Positions 17,441 through 26,987 of a stretch of 64,000 nt of DNA are shown here, one piece after another. The translations under genes were made by a program, and so were the position numbers. The notes beneath the pieces are model-generated. The model had not been told where the DNA came from and did not search any database. It saw nothing but the letters and a program-made list of their open reading frames with translations. The stretch lies in contig JANNBM010000021.1 in the NCBI GenBank assembly GCA_031385445.1, forward strand, positions 12,214 through 76,213, read 5' to 3'. Source of the stretch: CAIYZT01 sp031385445 (GTDB lineage: Bacteria > Pseudomonadota > Alphaproteobacteria > Rhodobacterales > Rhodobacteraceae). Numbering within the stretch: the stretch's first letter is position 1; each line of letters begins with the position of its first letter.

Positions 17441-18185
17441 ACGCGGCCCAGAACAGACGGCTGCGGCGCGAAAACTCTGACAGCCCAAGCGCGCCATCGG
17501 CCACCAGATGTGGCTCCACAGCGGCCTGCGCCAAGATCGCGCCCGCCTGCCAGCCGGTCCGAAGCGCAGGCGCGCCCGCCTTAACAAGCCCCCGGTTTGC
17601 CCGCGCCAGTGCAAGAGATTTCAGCCCCTTTTGCGCCAAGGCGCCAATCGCCTCGGGCCGCCCATCCACAAAAGGCAAGCGCCCCCGCGATTCCAATTCC
17701 GCCGCCGCGCGCAGATAGGCCGCAAGACCCGCCGCATAAGCAAACTGGCGCACCGGCCCCTCGGCCTGCGGTTTCGCCCCGCAAATCAGTGCGGCAAGCC
17801 ACATCAGATGGCCCGCGGTGTGATCAATATAGCGGTCAAAGGCGGCTTCATCGTCAAACGGATCGCGGTAGATATCCCAGATCCGCGCCGCAATCATCTG
17901 GTCCAGCAGGTCCAACGGCAAGGCGCGCCGGGCGATAAGCGCGTGCACCGGGCCTGCCACCTCATGGGCGCGGGGGGCGGTTTCGGACACCACATCGCGC
18001 CACCATTGCAGGCGCATCTCGGCAATCATCGCCTCGCTCGTAACCCAAGGCGCGCGGGCGACTTCGAGATTGAGCGCGTAGAGCGTGAAAAGATCGCCAC
18101 GATGCGCCCTTGGCACCGTCAAAGTCGCCAAAAAGCGGTCCGGATCGCCAAGCCGGACCCGCTCGGCGCAGTCGTCCTCGCTCAT
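17424..18185 (-). CDS. Squalene/phytoene synthase-fold protein, NDUFAF6-like
   Basis: A 253-residue protein of the trans-isoprenyl diphosphate synthase fold, but the two Asp-rich DxxxD motifs that bind Mg-diphosphate in true squalene and phytoene synthases are not visible. Where the first is expected the sequence reads IAEMRLQWWRDVV, close to the LMRMQFWKK stretch of NDUFAF6, the mitochondrial complex I assembly factor. The N-terminal LFTLYALNLEVARAP also resembles that group. The role may thus be respiratory assembly rather than terpenoid synthesis; this is inference. The ATG overlaps the cimA stop (ATGA), making it third in cysS-cimA-this gene. Confidence 0.8.
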   Translation of the reverse strand: MSEDDCAERVRLGDPDRFLATLTVPRAHRGDLFTLYALNLEVARAPWVTSEAMIAEMRLQWWRDVVSETAPRAHEVAGPVHALIARRALPLDLLDQMIAARIWDIYRDPFDDEAAFDRYIDHTAGHLMWLAALICGAKPQAEGPVRQFAYAAGLAAYLRAAAELESRGRLPFVDGRPEAIGALAQKGLKSLALARANRGLVKAGAPALRTGWQAGAILAQAAVEPHLVADGALGLSEFSRRSRLFWAAFTGRW

Positions 18186-19804
18186 GCAGACGCCCCGACA
18201 TCGCGCACCAGCTTCCATGTGATCGCATCAAGGAGCGCCTCGAAACTGGCGTCCACGATGTTCGCGCTGACCCCCACGGTGGACCAGCGCCGCCCCTGCG
18301 CATCTTCGCTGTCGATGATCACGCGGGTGACGGCCTCGGTGCCGCCATTGGTGATGCGAACCTTGAAATCAACGAGTTTCAGATCGTCGATCACCGACTG
18401 ATAAGGCCCCAGATCCTTGGCAAGCGCCTTGGACAAAGCATTGACCGGGCCGCGGTCCTGGCCCGCCTCGTCCATCGAATCGCTGACCGACATCATCTTT
18501 TGATCGCCAATTTTCACCACGACCACGGCCTCGGACAGGCTGATCATCTGATCATTCTTGTTTTTGCGTCGCTCGACGGTCACGCGGTAGCGCTTTACCT
18601 CGAAAAACGGCCGCAAAAGCCCTAATTCGCGCCGCGCCAGCAGCTCAAAACTCGCCTGCGCGCCGTCGTAAGCATAGCCTTGATCCTCGCGCTCCTTGAT
18701 GAGTTCAAGGATACGGGCCAAACGCGGATCCTGCGGCGCAACGGTGATGCCGATGCTGTCCAGCCGCGCGCGCAGGTTCGATTGGCCCGCCTGATTGGAC
18801 ATCGGGATCACGCGTTCATTGCCCACGGTTTGCGGCGGGATATGCTCGTACGTGGTGGGGTCTTTGAGGATCGCAGAGGCGTGCAGACCCGCTTTGTGGG
18901 CAAAGGCCGAGGCGCCGACATAGGGTGCCGCGCGCAAGGGCACGCGGTTCAAAATGTCGTCAAGCATGCGGCTGGTCTTGAGAATTCCCTTTAAGGACGA
19001 CTCGGAAATACCTGTTTCAAAACGGCTTTTGAACGGTTCCTTCAGCAGCAGCGTCGGGATGATTGACACCAGATTGGCATTGCCGCACCGCTCCCCCAAC
19101 CCATTCAGCGTGCCTTGGATCTGCCGCGCGCCGGCCTCGACGGCCGCCAGGGAATTGGCGACGGCGTTGCCGGTATCATCGTGACAATGGATGCCCAGAT
19201 GGCTGCCGGGGATGCCCGCCGCGATCACTTCGGCCACGACACGGCCCACTTCGGTGGGCAAAGTTCCGCCGTTGGTATCGCACAAAACAATCCAGCGCGC
19301 GCCGGCATCATAGGCGGCGTGCAGGCAGGACAGGGCATAGGCGGGATTGGCGCGATAGCCGTCGAAAAAGTGTTCGGCGTCGAACAGGGCTTCGCGGCGT
19401 TTGGCCTTCAGATGGGCGAAGGTTTCGCCGATGGCGGCCAGATTTTCATCGAGCGTCACGCCAAGCGCGGTCTTGACGTGAAACTCATGCGTCTTGCCGA
19501 CAAGGCAAACGGCCCTTGTCCCCGCGTCAAGCACAGCGGCCAGAACATCGTCATTGTCTGCCGAGCGGCCCACCCGTTTGGTCATGCCAAAAGCCGTCAT
19601 TGTCGCGCGGGTTTTGGGCGCATCCGCGAAAAACTCGCTGTCGGTCGGGTTCGCGCCGGGCCAGCCGCCTTCGATATAGTCCACCCCAAGCGCATCAAGC
19701 GCCGCCGCGATCAGACGCTTTTCAGCCGTGGAGAACTGCACGCCCTGGGTTTGTTGGCCGTCACGCAGAGTGGTATCGAAGAGGGAAAGATGCTCGCGGG
19801 TCAT
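18182..19804 (-). CDS. cimA: (R)-citramalate synthase
   Basis: A 540-residue enzyme of the isopropylmalate synthase superfamily joining pyruvate and acetyl-CoA to citramalate, a threonine-independent route to isoleucine. The TIM barrel opens with LFDTTLRDGQQTQGVQFS; the metal-binding His-x-His is in GIHCHDDTGNAVANS; GERCGNANLVSIIP follows. The C-terminal part from about 390 is the LeuA-type regulatory domain, where isoleucine usually binds. The GGWPGANPTD segment and overall length favour CimA over 2-isopropylmalate or homocitrate synthase. ATGA overlaps join it to cysS upstream and to the next gene downstream. Confidence 0.9.
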   Translation of the reverse strand: MTREHLSLFDTTLRDGQQTQGVQFSTAEKRLIAAALDALGVDYIEGGWPGANPTDSEFFADAPKTRATMTAFGMTKRVGRSADNDDVLAAVLDAGTRAVCLVGKTHEFHVKTALGVTLDENLAAIGETFAHLKAKRREALFDAEHFFDGYRANPAYALSCLHAAYDAGARWIVLCDTNGGTLPTEVGRVVAEVIAAGIPGSHLGIHCHDDTGNAVANSLAAVEAGARQIQGTLNGLGERCGNANLVSIIPTLLLKEPFKSRFETGISESSLKGILKTSRMLDDILNRVPLRAAPYVGASAFAHKAGLHASAILKDPTTYEHIPPQTVGNERVIPMSNQAGQSNLRARLDSIGITVAPQDPRLARILELIKEREDQGYAYDGAQASFELLARRELGLLRPFFEVKRYRVTVERRKNKNDQMISLSEAVVVVKIGDQKMMSVSDSMDEAGQDRGPVNALSKALAKDLGPYQSVIDDLKLVDFKVRITNGGTEAVTRVIIDSEDAQGRRWSTVGVSANIVDASFEALLDAITWKLVRDVGASA

Positions 19805-21225
19805 AGCAAAGCCTCAAGTTTGGTGGGGTCAAACCCCGCACCGGGCGCCAAGTCCACCCCGTCTTTGGTCATCCTTACATCAACGCCAGCGGCGATCAGC
19901 GCCGCCTTCATCGCATCGAGGGGGACAAAATTCCTGGACTGCATCGCCTCGGACCGCAGATCGGCAAAATGTGCCGAAAGACGCGCCAGATTGCCCCGGC
20001 CAAGCTTTTCCCAGCCTGAAAGGTCGGGTGTCAGCAAGCCAAGCAAAGCGGCCGACGAAACCAGCAGCGCCTTTTCCACATGGCAATCCTTTTGCGGATT
20101 TGCCGCGATGGATTTGGCAATCGCATGCAGCCGCCCGATCGCTCCGGCGGTGTTCAGATCGTCGGTCAAGGCGTCAGCGACCTCGGCGTCGATCATATCG
20201 CCCGGCAAAGTGCCCGCCGTCAAAGCGCGCCAATGGCGCAGCGTCGCCTCGGCCTCCCGCGCCTTTTCCTCGGTCCAATCCATCGGCTTGCGGTAATGCG
20301 TCATCAGATACACAAACCGGATCACCTCGCCCGCAGCGCCTTTGTCCAGCAAATCCCGCACCGTAAAGAAATTGCCCAAGCTCTTGGACATCTTCTTGCC
20401 CTCGACCTGCAGCATCTCGTTGTGCAGCCAGACCTGCGCAAAGCCCGCCTCCGGGTGGGCGCAGCTGCTTTGCGCGATCTCATTCTCGTGGTGCGGAAAT
20501 TGCAAATCCAATCCGCCGCCATGGATATCGAACGACGCACCCAACAGCTCATAACTCATCGCCGAGCATTCGATATGCCAACCGGGGCGGCCCTGCCCCC
20601 ATGGGCTGTCCCAGCCCGGCTCGTCCTGCGAGGACGGCTTCCACAGCACAAAATCCATCGGATCTTCTTTGAACGGCGCAATTTCCACCCGCGCGCCCGC
20701 GATCATGTCGTCGACCGAGCGGCCCGACAGCGCGCCGTAATCCCTGTACGAGCGCACCCGAAACAGCACATGACCCTGCGCAGCATAGGCGTGGCCCTTG
20801 GCGATCAGGTTTGCAATCATCGCCACCATCTGTGGAACGAAATCGGTCGCGCGCGGCTCGTGCGTCGGACGCAGCGCGCCCAAAGCGTCCATATCGGCGC
20901 GATACCAGCCGATGGTTTGCTCGGTCCGCTCATGGATCAGCGCTTCTAGCGAGCGCGGATCACCGGCATTTCTGCGTACCAAAGCGGTGTCGTTGATCTT
21001 GTCGTCCACATCGGTGAAATTGCGCACATAGGTGACGTGATCGGGGCCATAAACATGCCGCAGCAGCCGGAACAGCACGTCAAACACCACCACCGGGCGG
21101 CCATTGCCCAGATGCGCGCGGTCATAAACCGTTGGCCCGCACAGATACATCCGCACATTGGTGTCATCGATGGCGCTGAACGCCTCTTTCTGCCGGGTCT
21201 TGGTGTTGTGCAGTCTGATCGTCAT
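19801..21225 (-). CDS. cysS: Cysteine-tRNA ligase
   Basis: A 474-residue class I synthetase. Cys29 in YLCGPTVYD begins the zinc site; the HIGH motif is HLGN at 38-41; the second zinc elements are in HIECSAMS and FPHHENEIAQ; the KMSKS loop is exact at 278-282. The C-terminal helical tRNA-binding domain is complete. First gene of an overlapping three-gene operon with cimA and the NDUFAF6-like gene. About 240 bases of non-coding DNA lie upstream; I see no T-box or other leader there. Confidence 0.97.
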   Translation of the reverse strand: MTIRLHNTKTRQKEAFSAIDDTNVRMYLCGPTVYDRAHLGNGRPVVVFDVLFRLLRHVYGPDHVTYVRNFTDVDDKINDTALVRRNAGDPRSLEALIHERTEQTIGWYRADMDALGALRPTHEPRATDFVPQMVAMIANLIAKGHAYAAQGHVLFRVRSYRDYGALSGRSVDDMIAGARVEIAPFKEDPMDFVLWKPSSQDEPGWDSPWGQGRPGWHIECSAMSYELLGASFDIHGGGLDLQFPHHENEIAQSSCAHPEAGFAQVWLHNEMLQVEGKKMSKSLGNFFTVRDLLDKGAAGEVIRFVYLMTHYRKPMDWTEEKAREAEATLRHWRALTAGTLPGDMIDAEVADALTDDLNTAGAIGRLHAIAKSIAANPQKDCHVEKALLVSSAALLGLLTPDLSGWEKLGRGNLARLSAHFADLRSEAMQSRNFVPLDAMKAALIAAGVDVRMTKDGVDLAPGAGFDPTKLEALL

Positions 21226-21468
21226 ATCGTTTTCCCATAGCTTGCCGCGCGCTTGCCCGCGCGGGTTGATCGAGTGCTCCTTGGGGGGATGAACTGATTG
21301 GCCCGCGCGACGTTATGTCAGCGGATCATGCAACAAATGCAGATGATGCCCATCAATTTCATGGCGCAAGCCTTACTGCATTTCCCTTGCCCCGCCAAGC
21401 CTTTTCAGCAACCCTGATCCTTGCCGGCAAATGCCCATTTTGGCTTTGCCTTGATCCCGGAGGCCCCC

Positions 21469-22857
21469 ATGAATCATGATGATCTGCGCCATTGGTCCAA
21501 ACAAGCGGCCGATTGGGCGCATGACTATCACGCGGGCCTGCGCGCGCGCCCGGTGCGCGCGCCCCTGGTGCCGGGGGCGATTTCGCGGCAGCTTCCCACC
21601 GCTCCGCCCGAGGCGGCCGAACCGATGGAAGAGATTTTTGCCGATTTTGACCGGATCATCCCGCCCGGCATGACCCATTGGCAGCACCCGCGCTTTTTCG
21701 CCTATTTTCCGTCAAATGCCGCCCCTGCCTCGATGCTGGCCGAGCAGTTGGCGAACGCGATGGCCTGTCAGGGGATGATCTGGCAAACCTCGCCCGCCGC
21801 CACCGAGGTGGAGCAGGTGATGATCCAGTGGCTGCGCCAGGCGCTTGGCCTGCCAGAGGGATTTTCGGGGGTGATCCACGATTCCGCCACCACCGCGACG
21901 CTGTCGGCGATCCTGACCATGCGCGAGGCAGCCTTGAGCTTTGCAGGAAATATCAGCGGGCTTTGCGGCGCGCCGCGTTTGCGGATTTATGCCAGCGCGC
22001 AGACCCATTCGTCGGTGGACAAGGGCGTGCGGGTGGCGGGGATCGGGCAGGATAATCTGGTTAAAATTCCGACCGATGCCAGCCTGTCGATGGACCACGC
22101 GGCGCTGAAAGCGGCGATTTCGGCGGATTTGGCGGCCGGATTTATGCCGGCGGGGGTGGTTTTATGCGCGGGCGGCACATCGGTTGGGGCGTTTGACCGG
22201 ATTGGCGATTGTATCGCGGTTGCGCATGCGGCGGGGCTGCCGGTGCATGTGGATGCAGCTTGGGCGGGGACGGCGATGATCTGTCCCGAATTTCGCGCGC
22301 TGTGGGCGGGGATCGGGGACGCAGACTCTATCGTTTTCAACCCGCATAAATGGCTGGGCGCGCAGGGGGATTGCTCGGTTCAGCTTTTGCGCGATCCGGC
22401 GCTGCAGATCAAAACGCTGGGGCTTCGGCCAAGCTATCTGGAAACCGCGGGGCGTGAAGAGACGGTGAATTTCAACGAATGGACGGTGCCCCTCGGGCGG
22501 CGTTTCCGGGCGCTGAAGCTATGGTTCGTGCTGCGCGCTTATGGATTGGACGGCCTGCGGATGCGGATCCGCAATCACGTTTTATGGGCGGGCGAGGTGT
22601 GCGAGGCGCTGCGCGCGCTGCCGGGGGTGCAGATTATGACCGAGCCGCGCCTGTCCTTGTTCACCTTTGCACTCGCACATGACGCGGCGAGCGAGGCGTT
22701 GCTGACCCGGATCAACGACGATGGCCGGATTTACCTGACCCAAACGCAGCATATGGGCCGCTATGTTTTGCGCGTGCAGGTCGGGCAGTTTGACTGCACG
22801 CGCGAGGATGTGATGTGCATCGCGGCGGTGGTAAAAGATCTGATGGTGGGGCTTTAA
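21469..22857 (+). CDS. PLP-dependent group II (aromatic L-amino acid) decarboxylase
   Basis: A 462-residue fold-type I enzyme. The Schiff-base lysine is Lys294 in NPHKWLG; His180 (AQTHSSVDKG) stacks on PLP and Asp262 (VHVDAAWAG) pairs with its nitrogen. The substrate segment THWQHPRFFAYFP is typical of aromatic decarboxylases, and LRPSYLETAG keeps a tyrosine in the mobile loop, which in this family favours decarboxylation over oxidative aldehyde formation. Probable substrates are Phe, Tyr or Trp. The start MNHDDLRHWS is set by GGAGG eight bases upstream. The TAA overlaps the stop of the convergent ABC-F gene. Confidence 0.88.
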   Translation: MNHDDLRHWSKQAADWAHDYHAGLRARPVRAPLVPGAISRQLPTAPPEAAEPMEEIFADFDRIIPPGMTHWQHPRFFAYFPSNAAPASMLAEQLANAMACQGMIWQTSPAATEVEQVMIQWLRQALGLPEGFSGVIHDSATTATLSAILTMREAALSFAGNISGLCGAPRLRIYASAQTHSSVDKGVRVAGIGQDNLVKIPTDASLSMDHAALKAAISADLAAGFMPAGVVLCAGGTSVGAFDRIGDCIAVAHAAGLPVHVDAAWAGTAMICPEFRALWAGIGDADSIVFNPHKWLGAQGDCSVQLLRDPALQIKTLGLRPSYLETAGREETVNFNEWTVPLGRRFRALKLWFVLRAYGLDGLRMRIRNHVLWAGEVCEALRALPGVQIMTEPRLSLFTFALAHDAASEALLTRINDDGRIYLTQTQHMGRYVLRVQVGQFDCTREDVMCIAAVVKDLMVGL

Positions 22858-24665
22858 GCCCCGCTTGCCCGCTCTTCAAGGTCAAGCCATTCGGCTTCGG
22901 CTGCGTTCAGCGCCGCTTGCCGTTCGGCGATGGCCTCGGTCGCCTTGCGGAATTTGACCGGCTCGCGGGTGAACATCGCAGGATCTGCCATGAAATCGTT
23001 CAGCTTGTTGATCTCGGCTTCCAACCGTTCCAGAATGCCCGGCAGAATCTCAAGCCGCTTTTTCTCTGTGAAGGTAAGCCCTTGCGCGGCTTTCTTCACG
23101 TCTTCTCTTAAAGACGAATGCGAAGAGCCTGATTTTGTGGGCATTTCAAGCGCCAAAGCCCCGCGCTGGCTGGCATAGTCGCTCCACCCGCCGGGATAAA
23201 CCGTGGCGCGGCCTTTGCCTTCCATGGCAATGGTGGCGGTGGCAACACGGTCGATGAAATCGCGGTCGTGGCTGACCAGCAGAACCGTGCCATCGTATTC
23301 GCCAAGGATATCTTGCAGCAAATCAAGGGTTTCCACGTCAAGATCGTTGGTCGGCTCGTCCAGGACCAACAGATTGGACGGGCGCGCCATCAGTTTGGCG
23401 AGCAGCAGCCGGGCCTTTTCGCCGCCCGACAGCGATTTGACCGGCGCGCGGGCTTGGCGCTCGTCGAACAGGAAGTCCTTCAGATAGGCCACAACATGTT
23501 TGGGATTGCCGCGTACCATCACCTGATCGGACGCACCCGACACCGCCATCATCGGATCGCCGGTCAGATTTTCCCAAAGACTGGCGTTGGGGTCCAATTG
23601 CGCGCGGGTCTGATCGAAAACCGCGACCTGCAAATTGGTGCCAAGCGTGACGCTGCCCTTGTCCGGCGCAATCTGGCCCAGAAGCATTTTCAGCAAGGTG
23701 GTTTTGCCGACCCCGTTCGGCCCGACGAAGGCAACCCGGTCGCCGCGCTGCACCCGCAGATCAAACTCGCGCGCGATCAGCTTGTCGCCAAAGCTTTTCT
23801 CTATCGCCTTGGCCTCAATCACCTTTTTGCCCGAAGTCGCGCCCGATTCCAGTTCCATCATCGCCGTGCCCTGACGGCGGATCTGCGAAGACCGCTCTTC
23901 GCGCAGCACTTGCAACGCGCGCACGCGGCCCTGGTTGCGCTTGCGCCGGGCCGATATGCCCTCAACCGCCCATTTGGCCTCGGCCTTGATCTTGCGGTCT
24001 AACTTGTGGCGGGCGTCGTCTTCTTCGGCCCAAACCGTCTCGCGCCAATCTTCAAAACCGTCAAACCCCGACTCGCGGCGGCGCACTTCGCCCCGGTCGA
24101 TCCACAAGGTCGCCTTGGTCAAGGCCCGCAGAAAGGCGCGGTCGTGGCTGATCAGAACGAAGGCCTGCCGCGTGCTCGCAAGTTCAGCCTCCAGCCATTC
24201 GATGGCCTGAATGTCCAGATGGTTGGTCGGCTCGTCCAGCAGCATCAGTTCGGGCGCTTCGGCCATCAGCTTGGCCAGCGCCGCGCGCCGACGCTCGCCG
24301 CCGGAGGCGGTTGCAACCGGCATATCGGGGCGAAATTTCAGCCCCTCGGCCACCACGTCGACCTTGTAAGCCTCATCCTCGGGCAGACCGCTCGCGGCAT
24401 AATCGCCCAAAGTGGCAAAGCCGGAAATGTCGGGGTCCTGCTCCATATAGCCGACCGTGACGCCGGGCGGCACCACGCGCGTGCCGCTGTCGGGCAGCGA
24501 CAGGCCCGCCATCACCTTCATCAAAGTCGATTTGCCAGAGCCGTTTCGCCCGACAAGGGCCACCCGATCCCCCGGCTGAACCACAAGGTCCAGACCGTCA
24601 AAAACCGGATTGCCGCCAAAAGTCAGCGAGATTTGCGAAAGTTGAAGAAGGGGTGCGCGTGCCAT
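22854..24665 (-). CDS. ABC-F ATPase (Uup-like)
   Basis: A 603-residue soluble protein with two ABC domains and no membrane segments. Walker A motifs are GRNGSGKST and GPNGVGKTT; signature motifs ASGGERRRA and LSGGEKARL; Walker B LMLLDEPTNHLD and LLVLDEPTNDLD. The linker between the domains is charged and helical (ARHKLDRKIKAEAKW). A C-terminal coiled coil (about 525-600: KRLEILPGILERLEAEINKL) is the DNA-binding tail of Uup-type members. ABC-F proteins act on ribosomes or, for Uup, on DNA recombination intermediates and ribosome assembly. It follows olsB on the same strand by 31 bases. Confidence 0.92.
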   Translation of the reverse strand: MARAPLLQLSQISLTFGGNPVFDGLDLVVQPGDRVALVGRNGSGKSTLMKVMAGLSLPDSGTRVVPPGVTVGYMEQDPDISGFATLGDYAASGLPEDEAYKVDVVAEGLKFRPDMPVATASGGERRRAALAKLMAEAPELMLLDEPTNHLDIQAIEWLEAELASTRQAFVLISHDRAFLRALTKATLWIDRGEVRRRESGFDGFEDWRETVWAEEDDARHKLDRKIKAEAKWAVEGISARRKRNQGRVRALQVLREERSSQIRRQGTAMMELESGATSGKKVIEAKAIEKSFGDKLIAREFDLRVQRGDRVAFVGPNGVGKTTLLKMLLGQIAPDKGSVTLGTNLQVAVFDQTRAQLDPNASLWENLTGDPMMAVSGASDQVMVRGNPKHVVAYLKDFLFDERQARAPVKSLSGGEKARLLLAKLMARPSNLLVLDEPTNDLDVETLDLLQDILGEYDGTVLLVSHDRDFIDRVATATIAMEGKGRATVYPGGWSDYASQRGALALEMPTKSGSSHSSLREDVKKAAQGLTFTEKKRLEILPGILERLEAEINKLNDFMADPAMFTREPVKFRKATEAIAERQAALNAAEAEWLDLEERASGA

Positions 24666-24696
24666 GGGCTGCGGTTAGACGGCCTTTGCGCCGCCG

Positions 24697-25410
24697 TCAA
24701 CGGGGCAAGGCCATCGCGGCAAAGGCGCGGGCGCGGGCGGGCGGCATCCGGGTCAGATCCAGCGCGGTAAAGATGTGCAGCGTGTCCAGATCGCGGTCGA
24801 TCATCGCGTGATCCGCAACCCAGCCGCCAAGACCCAGATAAAACCGCAGGAGCGCTGGCACGCCCGCTTCGGTGCCGCCGTGCCCGGTCAGTTTCACCCC
24901 AAGGGTGGACAGCGGCGCGGGTCGCAGCGCCGCCGGGCCAAGGGCATGCGCGCCCAGCCACGCGAGCGCGGCGGCATGCGCGCCCGGATCGGCCCCCGGA
25001 AAAGACGAGGCGCCAAAGAGATGTTGCACGCCCTGCCCCAGCACGATCTGCGCCAAGGCGGCCCAGCACAGGCGCAAAAGGTCGGGGTCTTGCGCTGCAG
25101 GATCGAGGCAAAACCGCCCGACTTCGGCTTTGGGGCCACTTTGCCGGGCAAAGCCGCTCAGCTCGTAAAACTGCGCGGCATAGCTGGTCGTAAGGGGAAC
25201 AGCGGCGGCAAAAAGTCTCAGCCGAAAGCTCGCCTTCGCCGCGCCGTCGAGGGTTTCGATCAGGATGTGCTGCGCCCCAACGTCAAAACGGTCGCTGTCC
25301 ACCCCCTGCGCCCCGCGAAACGCCAAATGCCGCAAACGTTGCGCCTTTTGCACATCCTGCGCCGTTTCCGCCAGCCGCGCCCGGTAACGCGGCGTCAAGA
25401 TGTCACGCAT
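24697..25410 (-). CDS. L-ornithine N-alpha-acyltransferase-like protein (OlsB)
   Basis: A 237-residue GNAT-fold protein with the OlsB pattern: RYRARLAETAQDVQKAQRLR at the N-terminus, HILIE, a central YELSGFARQ and EVGRFCLDP, and a late FYLGLGGWVADHAMIDRD. OlsB transfers a 3-hydroxyacyl group from ACP to ornithine, the first step of ornithine lipid synthesis. No olsA acyltransferase is next to it here; the downstream gene is the ABC-F ATPase. The name rests on family resemblance, and related GNAT proteins are labelled hemolysin-like. Confidence 0.8.
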   Translation of the reverse strand: MRDILTPRYRARLAETAQDVQKAQRLRHLAFRGAQGVDSDRFDVGAQHILIETLDGAAKASFRLRLFAAAVPLTTSYAAQFYELSGFARQSGPKAEVGRFCLDPAAQDPDLLRLCWAALAQIVLGQGVQHLFGASSFPGADPGAHAAALAWLGAHALGPAALRPAPLSTLGVKLTGHGGTEAGVPALLRFYLGLGGWVADHAMIDRDLDTLHIFTALDLTRMPPARARAFAAMALPR

Positions 25411-25506
25411 GCGTCAACCCTTTGTAACGATCCTTGGCAGGCGGCCCATTCGCGCCTAGATTTGCCCTCTAAGCCCGCAAGGTGCAAGGCGCTGAAAGGA
25501 AAAGGC

Positions 25507-25899
25507 ATGGATAAGGTTGTAAAATCAGAGAGCGAGTGGGAAGCCGCATTGTCGCCCGAAGCGTTCAAAGTTGCGCGCAAGCACGGCACGGAGCGCGCTT
25601 TTACCCATGATGATTTCCCCAAAGCGGCGGGGATTTTCCGCTGTTTGTGCTGCGATGCGCCGCTTTTCGACCAGAAGACAAAGTTCGATTCCGGCACCGG
25701 CTGGCCCTCGTTTTTTGCGCCATTGGACGGCGACATGGTGGGCGAGTCCGAAGATCGCGGCTGGTTCATGCGGCGCACCGAAGTGCATTGCAACCGCTGT
25801 GATGCGCATCTGGGTCATGTGTTTCCCGATGGCCCGCGCCCCACGGGTCTGCGCTATTGCATCAACGGCGTGGCGCTGAAATTCGAAGCGCAGGCCTAG
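25507..25899 (+). CDS. msrB: Peptide-methionine (R)-S-oxide reductase
   Basis: A 130-residue repair enzyme reducing Met-R-sulfoxide in proteins. Zinc is held by Cys46/Cys49 (RCLCCD) and Cys95/Cys98 (CNRCDAH); catalytic Cys118 is in LRYCINGVALKF; the family signature FDSGTGWPSF is intact. No signal peptide, so cytoplasmic. The ATG follows GAAAGGAAAAGGC. Upstream in-frame starts exist but run through the antisense of olsB and are not credible. The stop lies four bases from the stop of the convergent coq10-like gene. Confidence 0.96.
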   Translation: MDKVVKSESEWEAALSPEAFKVARKHGTERAFTHDDFPKAAGIFRCLCCDAPLFDQKTKFDSGTGWPSFFAPLDGDMVGESEDRGWFMRRTEVHCNRCDAHLGHVFPDGPRPTGLRYCINGVALKFEAQA

Positions 25900-25903
25900 C
25901 TGT

Positions 25904-26350
25904 TCATCCGTACAGCTTTGCCGCCCGCGCCTCGAACGCCCGCACAACGCGCGTCATCGCTTCGTGAAACACCAAACCGATGATGCCCGACAGGATGGGA
26001 TTGCGAAATTCGAAATCGACAGCGAACGCGATGCGGCACTGCCCGCCTTCCATCGGCTCAAAGTCCCACACGGAATGCAGGTGTTTGAAAGGGCCGTCCA
26101 GATAATCGGTCAGGATACGGTTTTGACCCGGCAAAAGCGTAACCCGGCTGCCGAAGCGTTCGCGAAACACCTTGAAGGAGATCACAAGGTCGGCCTCCAT
26201 CACCTCGCCGCCCTCTTGAGGCGCGCGCGCGCGGATACGCGCCGCGGCGCACCACGGCAAAAAGTCGGGGTAGGCGCCCACATCGGCCACCAACGCATAC
26301 ATCTGATCAGCCCGGTACGGCAGCACTTTGGTTTCACTGTGATGCGGCAA
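25904..26350 (-). CDS. Coq10/RatA START-domain protein
   Basis: A 148-residue polyketide-cyclase/START protein. It opens MPHHSETKVLPYRADQMY, then VADVGAYPDFLPWC, a hallmark of the Coq10/RatA group, and ends with an amphipathic helix (IIGLVFHEAMTRVVRAFE). Coq10 proteins bind ubiquinone and support electron transfer; the E. coli relative is named RatA. No antitoxin gene lies beside it, so the ubiquinone chaperone role is the better guess. It is divergent from hpt with 73 bases between. Confidence 0.87.
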   Translation of the reverse strand: MPHHSETKVLPYRADQMYALVADVGAYPDFLPWCAAARIRARAPQEGGEVMEADLVISFKVFRERFGSRVTLLPGQNRILTDYLDGPFKHLHSVWDFEPMEGGQCRIAFAVDFEFRNPILSGIIGLVFHEAMTRVVRAFEARAAKLYG

Positions 26351-26423
26351 GGCCCGGCCCTTCTTCTACGTGACTTGGACGCTTTCATCGGCTAGAAATG
26401 CCCCGGAAATCAAGGGGACAAAT

Positions 26424-26972
26424 ATGCCCGACGCGCCGCCAGAGCCTGCTTATGTGATTGATCAGATGATTTCGGCCAAGGCAATTGCCGCGCGGGTCGA
26501 GGCGCTGGCGGCCGAGATCACAGCGCATTACCGCGACTGTGACAAGCTGGTGGTGGTGGGTCTGCTGCGCGGCTCGTTTGTTTTCATCGCGGACCTCGTG
26601 CGCGAAATTGATCTGCCGGTGGAGGTGGATTTTCTGGAAGCCTCCTCTTACGGCGATCAGATGCATTCCAGCCGCGAGGTGCGGATTTTGAAGGATCTGC
26701 GCGGCGAAATTGCCGGAAAGCATGTGTTGGTGGTCGAGGATATCGTCGATACCGGCTTCACGCTGCACCACGTCAAGAACATGCTGCTGAGCCGGGAGCC
26801 GAAGCGGCTGGAGGTTTGCGCGCTCTTGGACAAGCCCTCGCGCCGGGAGGTGGATATCAAGGCCACATGGACCGGATTTGATATCCCTGATGAGTTTGTC
26901 GTGGGCTACGGAATCGACTTCGCGCAGCGCAACCGCAATCTGCCCTATATTGGCAAAGTGCGGTTTTTGTGA
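26424..26972 (+). CDS. hpt: Hypoxanthine phosphoribosyltransferase
   Basis: A 182-residue purine salvage enzyme forming IMP/GMP from hypoxanthine/guanine and PRPP. The PRPP-binding loop is VLVVEDIVDTGFTL at about 107-120; GLLRGSFVFIADL forms the pyrophosphate loop; DLPVEVDFLEASSYG and the base-contacting FVVGYGIDFAQRNRNLPYIG complete the fold. ATG at 26424 follows AAGGGG. A 57-residue membrane-anchored gene and a cytochrome c follow on the same strand. Confidence 0.95.
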   Translation: MPDAPPEPAYVIDQMISAKAIAARVEALAAEITAHYRDCDKLVVVGLLRGSFVFIADLVREIDLPVEVDFLEASSYGDQMHSSREVRILKDLRGEIAGKHVLVVEDIVDTGFTLHHVKNMLLSREPKRLEVCALLDKPSRREVDIKATWTGFDIPDEFVVGYGIDFAQRNRNLPYIGKVRFL

Positions 26973-26987
26973 GCGGGGACTAGGGCG

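Noticed and set aside
21226..21468. T-box or riboswitch in the gap upstream of cysS and the decarboxylase gene
   Set aside because: No specifier loop, antiterminator or terminator-like pairing could be seen.
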